This document shows, piece by piece, positions 1 through 5,151 of a DNA stretch of 5,685 nt. The notes beneath the pieces were generated by a model. The model ran no database searches. It saw only the letters and a program-made list of their open reading frames with translations, and was not told the DNA's origin. Made by a program: the position numbers and the translations under genes. The stretch is from an uncultured bacterium (GTDB taxonomy: Bacteria; Bacillota; Clostridia; Oscillospirales; Oscillospiraceae), in NCBI GenBank assembly GCA_949288405.1, contig CASEKM010000251.1, forward strand, positions 1 to 5,685, read 5' to 3'. The stretch's first letter is position 1; every line of letters begins with the position of its first letter.

Positions 1-31
1 GGCGGTTTCGCATTTCCTGGGAAAAATGCAA

Positions 32-54
32 AAAACGGACCGCCGGTCCGTTTT
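32..54 (+). terminator. Terminator-like hairpin upstream of the acyltransferase gene
   Basis: A perfect 10-bp inverted repeat, AAAACGGACC and GGTCCGTTTT, is separated by a 3-base loop (42-44). The right arm ends in TTTT and the left arm begins in A residues, so it could stop transcription in either direction. It most likely closes a gene lying to the left of the window. The T tract is short, so efficiency is uncertain. Confidence 0.6.
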
Positions 55-96
55 CAAAGAGAGAACTCAGGGCGGCGCGTCCGCCGGGAGGGGACT

Positions 97-1131
97 ATGA
101 AAGAGAAAGAGAGAGTCGCCTATCTGGATTGCCTGCGGTGCTTTGCCATCTTCCTGGTGATCGTCCTCCACGTCCTGGTGCCGGTGGTGTCCAACACCGG
201 CCTGTACGGCGCCCCCTCCTGGGAGCTGTGCGTGGTGCTGGACGCCTTTACCCGGGTGGGCGTGCCGCTGTTTTTCATGCTCAGCGGCTGGCTGATGCTC
301 AGTCGGGACAGCACCCGGGAGATCGGGGCCTTTTACCGGAAGAACCTGCCCAAGCTGCTCCTGCCCCTGCTGGTGTGGAACGGGATCTACTACCTGTGGA
401 ACGCGGGAGGAGAGGGGAGGGGCCTCAGCCTGGAGAAGTTCCTGGCCGGACTGCTGAACCAGGGGCACGGCTACCACATGTGGTTCATCTACACCCTGCT
501 GGGCATCTACCTCCTCTGCCCGTACATAAAGCGGATTGCGGACGGGTGCAGCGGGCGGCAGCTCCTGCTGCTGGTGGTCATCATCCTGATCCCCACCACC
601 CTACAGCCCATTCTGAATCTGACCCAGCCCGTGTATCTCAACCTGTTTCCCCCCATGCTGGAGGGGTATCTGGGCTATTTCCTGGTGGGGTACTATTTGG
701 GCGGACATCCCCTGGGCCCGTGGGCCCGGTACGCCCTCTATCTCCTGGGGCTGGCGGCGTTTCTGATCGCCGCTGTGGGCAATTTGGCGGCAGCCTCGCC
801 GAAGGAGATCCTGCTGCCCTTCAACGGCGGCTACCGCCTGAACCACTATCTGACCGCCGCGGCGGTGTTTGTCCTGGTGCGGACCCTCTTTGAGGCCCAC
901 AGGGAGGGGCTGGCGCCCCTGACCGCCCCGCTGGCCTGGCTCTCCAGCCGGGTGTTCGGGGTGTACTGGGTCCACGTTCTGGCCCTGGAGGCGGTGACCC
1001 GGGCGGTGGGGACCGACCTGACCGTTCTGGAGTTCGTGGGGGTCCGCCTGGCCGCGGCCTGCGGCCTCTCCCTGCTCTTCGCGGCCCTGGCCTCCCGGCT
1101 GCCCGGTCCGGTGCGCCGGGCGCTGATGTAG
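97..1131 (+). CDS. Acyltransferase-3 family integral membrane protein (WecH/OafA-like)
   Basis: This 344-residue protein is almost entirely hydrophobic helices, as expected for acyltransferase 3 (PF01757) proteins, which move acetyl or other acyl groups onto sugars, polysaccharides or other envelope molecules at the cytoplasmic membrane. Family landmarks are visible in order. The N-terminal LDCLRCFAIFLVIVLH carries the conserved Arg14 and the catalytic-type His25. VPLFFMLSGWLM lies at about 56-67, HMWFIYTLLGIYLLCP at about 127-142, and GVYWVHVL with His293 near the C-terminus. The length fits the short single-domain members that lack a fused SGNH domain. ATG97 is preceded by GGGAGGGG (86-93). 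No glycan synthesis genes are adjacent, so the acceptor cannot be named. The gene is monocistronic here and convergent with the response regulator, whose stop lies 5 nt away. Family assignment is firm; substrate is unknown. Confidence 0.9.
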   Translation: MKEKERVAYLDCLRCFAIFLVIVLHVLVPVVSNTGLYGAPSWELCVVLDAFTRVGVPLFFMLSGWLMLSRDSTREIGAFYRKNLPKLLLPLLVWNGIYYLWNAGGEGRGLSLEKFLAGLLNQGHGYHMWFIYTLLGIYLLCPYIKRIADGCSGRQLLLLVVIILIPTTLQPILNLTQPVYLNLFPPMLEGYLGYFLVGYYLGGHPLGPWARYALYLLGLAAFLIAAVGNLAAASPKEILLPFNGGYRLNHYLTAAAVFVLVRTLFEAHREGLAPLTAPLAWLSSRVFGVYWVHVLALEAVTRAVGTDLTVLEFVGVRLAAACGLSLLFAALASRLPGPVRRALM

Positions 1132-1136
1132 CCCGG

Positions 1137-1853
1137 TCAGCTGTTCAGCAGGTCCAGCAGCTTTTTCCGCACCTGGGGCAGGCGGTACCGGCTGACAGGG
1201 AGGACCTCCCCGGTGGTGAGCTCCAGCTCCCGGACGTCCAGCCGCTGGACATAGGCCAGGTTGACCAGAACGGTCCGGTGGCAGAGGATGAACTGCTGCT
1301 GGGGCAGGAGGTCCGCCAGCTGGGAGAGGGGGAGGCGCACCACCTCCCGCCCGTGGGGGAGGGCCAGGAGGGAGTGCCGCCCGAAGGGCTCGGCGTACCG
1401 GATGTCCGCCGCCGGAAGGCGGATTTCCCCGGACTCGGTGGGGAGGAGGAGCTGCTGCCGCCGCTCCCGGCGGCTCCTGGCCTCCTGGTGGCAGTACAGC
1501 AGGGCCTCCTGGAGCTCGCTCCGGTCCAGGGGCTTGGCCAGATAGCGCTTGGCGTCCACATAGTAGCCCATCAGAGCCATGTCCCGGCTGCTGGACACGA
1601 ACACCACGTCGGGCCGGTCCTCCAGGTCCTTCAGGGCGCCGGCCAGGGCCAGCCCGTCCAGCCCCTCCATGAGCACGTCCAGCAGCAGCAGGTCGAAGCG
1701 GCGGCCGTCCCGAATGTCCGCGAGGAGGGCGTCGCCCGCCTCATAGGCGGCCACGGAACAGGCCACGCCCGCCTGCTCCAGCAGCTCCCGGGTCAGCGCG
1801 ACGGCCTGAGACAGGTCCTCCTGCTCGTCGTCGCAGACGGCGATTTGATACAT
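1137..1853 (-). CDS. LytTR family response regulator (AgrA/LytR-type)
   Basis: This 238-residue protein has a receiver domain at about 1-120 and a LytTR DNA-binding domain at about 135-236. The receiver shows the acidic pair Asp8-Asp9, the phospho-acceptor Asp59 in LLLLDVLMEGLDG, the Ser pair near 87-88 and the conserved Lys107 in LAKP. The LytTR part shows the typical FILCHRTVLVNLAYV stretch and ends in SRYRLPQVRKKLLDLL. Such proteins are phosphorylated by HPK10-type sensor kinases and bind promoter repeats, often controlling peptide signalling, bacteriocin or envelope genes. No kinase or signal-peptide gene is beside it, so it is an orphan in this window. ATG1853 lies about 10 nt after a G-rich GGGGGGTG stretch, a weak ribosome site. 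Its promoter is at 1891-1899. It converges with the acyltransferase gene. Confidence 0.92.
   Translation of the reverse strand: MYQIAVCDDEQEDLSQAVALTRELLEQAGVACSVAAYEAGDALLADIRDGRRFDLLLLDVLMEGLDGLALAGALKDLEDRPDVVFVSSSRDMALMGYYVDAKRYLAKPLDRSELQEALLYCHQEARSRRERRQQLLLPTESGEIRLPAADIRYAEPFGRHSLLALPHGREVVRLPLSQLADLLPQQQFILCHRTVLVNLAYVQRLDVRELELTTGEVLPVSRYRLPQVRKKLLDLLNS
1139..1166 (+). terminator. Possible terminator of the acyltransferase gene, inside the 3' end of the convergent gene
   Basis: AGCTGTT (1139-1145) can pair with AGCAGCT (1156-1162), giving 7 bp with one G-U pair around a 10-base loop. A run of five T follows at once (1162-1166). It begins 8 bases after the acyltransferase stop, where a plus-strand terminator is expected. 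These bases also encode the last residues of the opposing response regulator, so the pattern may be partly a by-product of codon use. The stem is modest. Confidence 0.35.
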
Positions 1854-1890
1854 GGCGGCGCACCCCCCGAAAAAAGATCTTCTATCCTCT

Positions 1891-1899
1891 ATTATAGCA
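1891..1899 (-). promoter_or_regulatory. Extended -10 promoter of the LytTR regulator
   Basis: On the minus strand this reads TGCTATAAT, a perfect extended -10 element (TGN-TATAAT). It lies 38 bases upstream of the regulator start, so transcription should begin near 1884 with a leader of about 30 nt. No good -35 hexamer is seen at 17-bp spacing (TAGCCC), which is usual for extended -10 promoters. It gives the regulator a start independent of the sigma operon upstream. Confidence 0.65.
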
Positions 1900-1946
1900 C
1901 ATGGAGGGGGGAAGGGCTAGAGGGAGGTGTGTCTGTGGGCAGAGCG

Positions 1947-1986
1947 CGCAGAGGCCGCCCGGGGGACTTCCCGGGCGGCCTCTGCG
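1947..1986 (-). terminator. 17-bp perfect hairpin after the DUF4179 gene
   Basis: The arms 1947-1963 and 1970-1986 are perfect complements (17 bp) around the 6-base loop 1964-1969. The structure begins one base beyond the TAA stop of the minus-strand DUF4179 gene. It probably ends that transcript or protects its 3' end. Neither side has a T run, so it is not a textbook intrinsic terminator, and read-through towards the LytTR regulator remains possible. Confidence 0.6.
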
Positions 1987-1987
1987 G

Positions 1988-3419
1988 TTAGGGAATAACC
2001 ACCACGTCTCCGTAGGTAAAATCGGGCGTGCCTTCCTCGTAGAAGGGCAGATCCTCTTCAAAGAACTGCTCCACATCCCGGGCCACGTGCCAGCTATGGG
2101 GGACAAACCCGGTGGGGGCCATCACCTTGTCCCCCTCCCGGAGGACGGGCATGGGGATCGTCGTCTCCGCCCCGTTTTCGTCCTCCACCGTGGAGGACAT
2201 CTCCTCCGCCGGCTCCCCGTCCACCAGCACCACATTGGAGCCAACGGTGAGGGTGACTGTCACCCCCCGGTAGGCGGCGGTGGCGGTCTGGGTATCCTCG
2301 TCCCAGGTGTACTCCGCCCCCAGCTTCTCACAGAAGTCCTCCACATCCCCGAAGTAGTAGCGCACGCCTCCGTCCGGGAGGGAGAAGGGGTAAAATTCCG
2401 TCTTGAAGGGGTACAGGTGCTCCACCCCCTCCGCCGGGAAGGGCTCCGAGCCGTCCGCGGGGAACTCCATGTCCCCGTAGATGATGGACGCCACCTGGGT
2501 CAGATCCACCACCTCTGTGAACTGCCGGTTTATCTCCCCCAGCATGTTCCGGGTGACCAGGGAGCCGTCCCGCATCCGCAGGATGAACAGATCCTGGGCC
2601 GCCAGCTCTGCGAAGGAGTATCCGGCGCTGTCCGACTGGCCGTCCAGCGATTCCGTCTCCACCGAGAAGGAGGTGGGGGTGAGGGTAAAGGACTTCAAAA
2701 TCCCCCGGCGGCCGGTGTAGATGTTGGTGTACACCTCCACATTGGGGGTGAGGGTGATCCAGGGGGACATGGACGGCGCAGTCCCGGCCCATAAAGTCCA
2801 GCCACAGCTCAAAGGGCTCCTCCTGGGCCCCCAGCCACTCGTGGAAGGAGACGCTAATCTGCCAGGAGCGGCTCTTCTCGTCCGGGTCGGGTAGCACACT
2901 GATGGACATCCCCGCCAGGTGCTTGGTAAAGTCGTGGCAGAAGGTGTCCGGCCCGGTACTCCGCTGCTCCATCATAGAGTTCACCATGGACTCTCCCCAG
3001 GTCTCCCGGTGGGTCTCAGCGATGACCTTGTTGCTCATCAGGTCTTCAACGGCCTGGTCGTTCAGGCCGGTGACGGTGATGACGGCGTAGATGTTCTGCC
3101 CGTCGTACAGGCAGCTGTCCACGGTGAGGCGGTAGTCCCCGTTCTCGGCGCTGTCCACCGCCGTGTGGACATAGGGCTCCAGCTGGCTGGTGTCCCCGGT
3201 GAAAAACAGTTCCAGCACCCCCAGCTGCCGGGCCACTGCCGCCGCTGAGCCGGTGAGCACCACCAGGACGGCCGCCAGAGCCAAAAATAATTTTTTCTTG
3301 TGCACAGGTCTCCTCCTTTTTCCCTTGTCCGTGCCGCCGGCCTGGGCCAGCACCTGGTCCACCAGCTCCTCCCGGGGGGAGAGCTGGTCCATCATTCTCT
3401 TGTACTCCTGGTGCAGCAT
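1988..3419 (-). pseudogene. DUF4179 membrane protein, probable anti-sigma/sensor, frameshifted; C-terminal stalk-like domain
   Basis: Two reading frames together give one protein of about 476 residues. The first frame starts at ATG3419. It has a cytoplasmic stretch (1-43), one membrane helix at about 44-63 after a KRRRPVHKKK basic run, then a DUF4179-like extracellular region (about 65-215, with NGDYRLTVDSCLYDGQNIYAVITVTGL). At about residue 218 the sensible reading moves +1 at a five-C run (plus-strand G run 2762-2766) and continues as WITLTPNVEVYTNIYTG. Removing one C restores a single frame to the TAA at 1988. Residues of about 353-458 resemble the copper amine oxidase N-terminal (stalk) domain (KLGAEYTWDEDTQTATA, GVTVTLTVGS). 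The gene starts 3 nt after the sigma stop, and its GGAGGAGGG site lies inside the sigma gene's last codons, so translation is probably coupled. DUF4179 proteins commonly follow ECF sigma genes, so an anti-sigma or sensor role is inferred. The shift may be a sequencing error. Confidence 0.8.
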
Positions 3420-3422
3420 GGG

Positions 3423-3899
3423 CTATCCCTCCTCCAGCAGCAGTTTTTTCAGCTTGTCCCTGGCCCGGGACAGCTGGGAGCGCACAGTGGCCGGATTGCG
3501 GTCCAGCAGCCTGGCGATCTCCTCGGTGTTCAGGTCCTCGTAGTAGTACAGGTGCAGAATGGTCCGGTCCTTCTCAGGCAGCCTCCGCAGCTCCTCCCAC
3601 AGCTCCTCCCCCTCCGGAGCGGGGACGGACAGGGCGTCGCTGAGGGGCTCGGTCCGGCGGCGCAGCCGCAGGGCGTGGAAGCGGTTGGCGCAGTTCACCG
3701 TTACCCGCAGCAGCCAGGCCTTCCGGTGGTCCTCCGAAGTGAAGGGGGGCGCCTTGGTGAGATAGCGGAGAAAAACCTCCTGGTACAGATCCTCCGCATC
3801 GCTCACGTTTCCCGTGCGGGCGAAGGCCAGGCGGTAGACCATGTTGGAGTAGCGGCGGATGACCGCCTCCCGGCCGCCGCTGTCCTGAAGCAGCTCCAT
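3423..3899 (-). CDS. ECF-type RNA polymerase sigma factor
   Basis: This 158-residue protein has the two-domain layout of extracytoplasmic-function sigma factors. Region 2 lies at about 10-75 (YSNMVYRLAFARTGNVSDAEDLYQEVF, then WLLRVTVNCANR), which binds core polymerase and the -10 element. Region 4 lies at about 98-155 (LPEKDRTILHLYYYEDLNTEEIARLL, then NPATVRSQLSRARDKLKKLL), a helix-turn-helix for the -35 element. There is no sigma region 3. ATG3899 is chosen because AAAGGAGGAG (minus strand of 3905-3914) precedes it at ideal spacing and region 2 begins straight after. The frame stays open to 4343, but that extension is low-complexity and overlaps the divergent promoter and gene. The next gene, 3 nt downstream, is a DUF4179 membrane protein, its likely inhibitor or sensor. 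I found no convincing promoter for it. Confidence 0.93.
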   Translation of the reverse strand: MELLQDSGGREAVIRRYSNMVYRLAFARTGNVSDAEDLYQEVFLRYLTKAPPFTSEDHRKAWLLRVTVNCANRFHALRLRRRTEPLSDALSVPAPEGEELWEELRRLPEKDRTILHLYYYEDLNTEEIARLLDRNPATVRSQLSRARDKLKKLLLEEG

Positions 3900-4003
3900 A
3901 GCATCTCCTCCTTTCACCCATAACACCCGGCGGGGGACTGAAGTGATGCGCCGCAGGGGCGGAAAATTTGCGCCGCCCCCTCCGTGCAGGGGACACCATC
4001 CGA

Positions 4004-4023
4004 AAAAATGCCCCGGATCGGGG
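4004..4023 (-). terminator. Short terminator-like hairpin in the sigma gene leader region
   Basis: Read on the minus strand, CCCCG and CGGGG (4019-4023 and 4011-4015) enclose a 3-base loop. CATTTTTT follows, with its T run from 4009 to 4004. This is the arrangement of a small intrinsic terminator, pointing towards the sigma gene about 105 nt downstream. It could limit read-through or attenuate a sigma transcript starting further upstream. The stem is only 5 bp, so the call is tentative. Confidence 0.3.
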
Positions 4024-4024
4024 G

Positions 4025-4069
4025 AAATATGGGGAGAAAATTGGTCAAATAGGGGAAAATTGGGAAAAA
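4025..4069 (+). promoter_or_regulatory. Phased A-tracts upstream of the 4TM-mscL promoter
   Basis: Five A-tracts (4025-4027, 4037-4040, 4047-4049, 4056-4059, 4065-4069) are centred about 9.5-12.5 bp apart and end just before the -35 box at 4072. Such phasing normally bends DNA and can act like an UP element. Within it, GGGGAGAAAATTGG (4031-4044) is nearly repeated as GGGGAAAATTGG (4052-4063), 21 bp further on, which could also be a paired operator. Curvature and binding are inferred, not shown. Confidence 0.4.
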
Positions 4070-4071
4070 TG

Positions 4072-4100
4072 TTGACAAGTACGCCCCCAAAAGATATAGT
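4072..4100 (+). promoter_or_regulatory. Sigma-A-type promoter of the 4TM protein-mscL operon
   Basis: A perfect -35 TTGACA (4072-4077) is followed after exactly 17 bp by TATAGT (4095-4100), one mismatch from the consensus -10. Transcription should start near 4107, leaving a leader of about 27 nt that contains AGGAGG (4121-4126) seven bases before the GTG start at 4134. It looks like a strong housekeeping promoter, not an ECF-dependent one. Confidence 0.85.
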
Positions 4101-4133
4101 AGGAGGGCATTTGAAACATGAGGAGGAAAATTT

Positions 4134-4502
4134 GTGAAAAAGGGACTGACTTTGACTTCCATTCTGATGCTGATCCTGGGCGTCGCCACCCTGGCGATCG
4201 GCGTCATGGATATGATGGTGCTCAGCGGCGGCGGCGACAGCACTGAGGTGAAGGCGCTGATGGGCCTGGCCTTTATTCTGCTGGTGCTGGGCGGCCTGGC
4301 GGATGTGATCGGCGGCCTGCTGGGCCTGCGCGCTGTGAAGCACGCCCGGAAGTCCACCGGCGCTGTGCTCTTCGGCCTGCTGGCCCTGGCTGTGGGGATC
4401 GCCTCCGTGGCCATGGAGCAGAGCGTGCAGAACATCTGCGCCTGCGTGATCCCCCTGGTCTACTTCATCTGCGCCGTGTCTGTGAAGGCCGGCCGGGCCT
4501 GA
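4134..4502 (+). CDS. Small four-helix membrane protein of unknown function
   Basis: I do not recognise a family. The 122-residue product has four likely membrane helices at about 6-30, 42-66, 75-92 and 98-116. A polar loop (SGGGDSTEVK, 31-40) separates the first two, and a basic loop (VKHARKS, 68-74) separates the second and third. By the positive-inside rule, that basic loop should be cytoplasmic, as should the N-terminus. No signal peptide, enzyme motif or metal site is evident apart from two cysteines, CAC, in the last helix. The GTG start is supported by AGGAGG at 4121-4126 with 7-base spacing. It is first in an operon with mscL, 29 nt away, so a role in envelope or osmotic physiology is possible but unproven. 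It could also simply share the promoter. Confidence 0.82.
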   Translation: MKKGLTLTSILMLILGVATLAIGVMDMMVLSGGGDSTEVKALMGLAFILLVLGGLADVIGGLLGLRAVKHARKSTGAVLFGLLALAVGIASVAMEQSVQNICACVIPLVYFICAVSVKAGRA

Positions 4503-4531
4503 TGGGGCGGAGTGTATAAGGAGGAGTCACA

Positions 4532-4942
4532 GTGAAAAAATTCATTCAGGAATTCAAGGCCTTTGCCCTGCGGGGCAACGTGATGGACATGGCCATCGGC
4601 GTGCTGATCGGCGCCGCCTTTTCCGGCATCGTCACCGCCCTGACGGACAACTTCATCAACCCCCTGCTCCAGGCCTTTATGAAGGGGCAGACCTATTCCA
4701 TGGAGGAGATCGCGGGCTTTGCCGGCAACTTCCTCACCGCGGTGGTCAACTTCTTCATCACGGCGCTGGTCCTCTTCTGCCTGCTGAAGGCGGTCAATAA
4801 GATGATGAGCTTCGGCCAGAAGAAGGAGGCCCCCGCCGCCCCCACCACGAAGCAGTGCCCCTACTGCTGCAGCGAGATCCCCATTGTGGCCACCCGCTGC
4901 CCCCACTGCACCTCCCAGCTGGAGGACGAGCCCGCCGCCTGA
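4532..4942 (+). CDS. mscL: Large-conductance mechanosensitive channel MscL with C-terminal zinc-ribbon-like tail
   Basis: MscL is a membrane channel that opens under high membrane tension and releases solutes during osmotic downshock. The N-terminus, MKKFIQEFKAFALRGNVMDMA, and the first helix (about 16-46, AIGVLIGAAFSGIVTAL, ending in the conserved INPLL) match the family closely. A short external loop (47-69, with GQTYSMEE) leads to the second helix (about 70-91) and the NKMM segment. The total length (136 residues) equals that of E. coli MscL, but the external loop is shorter. The usual amphipathic C-terminal helix is replaced by a Pro/Ala linker and CPYC-(10)-CPHC (Cys109, 112, 123, 126), a zinc-ribbon-like pattern with an extra Cys113. 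GTG4532 has AAGGAGGAG (4518-4526) at good spacing. It is the second gene of the operon and is followed by a terminator. Confidence 0.95.
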   Translation: MKKFIQEFKAFALRGNVMDMAIGVLIGAAFSGIVTALTDNFINPLLQAFMKGQTYSMEEIAGFAGNFLTAVVNFFITALVLFCLLKAVNKMMSFGQKKEAPAAPTTKQCPYCCSEIPIVATRCPHCTSQLEDEPAA

Positions 4943-4994
4943 GCGGGCCCATGACCGCCGCCGGCAGCTGAGCCCGGCGGCCCTGTCCAGTCAG

Positions 4995-5052
4995 ACGCGC
5001 CCCTGTGTGAGGCGGCCGGTCCCGGCCGCCCCGCCGGGGCGTGTTTTGTTTT
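4995..5052 (+). terminator. Nested intrinsic terminator after mscL
   Basis: An outer stem pairs ACGCGCCCC (4995-5003) with GGGGCGTGT (5036-5044), 9 bp with one G-U. It encloses a GC-rich inner hairpin (GGCGGCCGG 5011-5019 with CCGGCCGCC 5022-5030). The T-rich tract TTTTGTTTT (5044-5052) follows directly. It starts about 50 nt past the mscL stop and should end the two-gene operon. Confidence 0.75.
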
Positions 5053-5116
5053 CCCGGCGGCGGGCGGACTTCACGAACATTTTACCATACTCCGGGGCGG
5101 GAAGCGAAAAAAAGAA

Positions 5117-5145
5117 TTGACAAGGCCGGGGGTTGGGAGTAAGAT
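5117..5145 (+). promoter_or_regulatory. Promoter of the T-box-controlled acetolactate synthase-like gene
   Basis: A perfect -35 TTGACA (5117-5122) and TAAGAT (5140-5145) are separated by 17 bp. Transcription should begin near 5152, just before the T-box leader. The position, about 425 nt ahead of the coding start, fits a long regulated leader. Confidence 0.8.
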
Positions 5146-5151
5146 AGGAGC

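Noticed and set aside
10..29. GCATTT...AAATGC imperfect palindrome as an operator
   Set aside because: It has unequal arms, sits at the window edge and no cognate regulator is identifiable.
67..975. Open frames antisense or out of frame to the acyltransferase
   Set aside because: The plus-strand frame at 97-1131 has clear family motifs and membrane helices; the others are repetitive and lack motifs.
1101..1121. GCCCGG/CCGGGC inverted repeat as a terminator of the LytTR gene
   Set aside because: It has no T tract on the minus strand and lies in acyltransferase codons, so it is explained by GC-rich coding sequence.
1278..2794. Long plus-strand open frames opposite the LytTR regulator and DUF4179 gene
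   Set aside because: They are antisense shadows with Gly-, His-, Gln- and Arg-rich translations, while the minus strand carries clear domain motifs.
3920..3948. TGTTAT / CATCAC as the sigma gene promoter on the minus strand
   Set aside because: Both hexamers are poor, and the start of transcription would fall on the ribosome binding site.
3900..4343. Upstream in-frame extension of the ECF sigma gene
   Set aside because: The extension is low-complexity, overlaps the divergent promoter and the 4TM gene in antisense, and ATG3899 has an excellent ribosome site with region 2 starting directly after it.
5031..5060. CCGCCGGG / CCCGGCGG inverted repeat as a separate terminator
   Set aside because: The loop would be 14 bases long and would contain the T-rich tract; the nested structure at 4995-5052 explains the terminator better.
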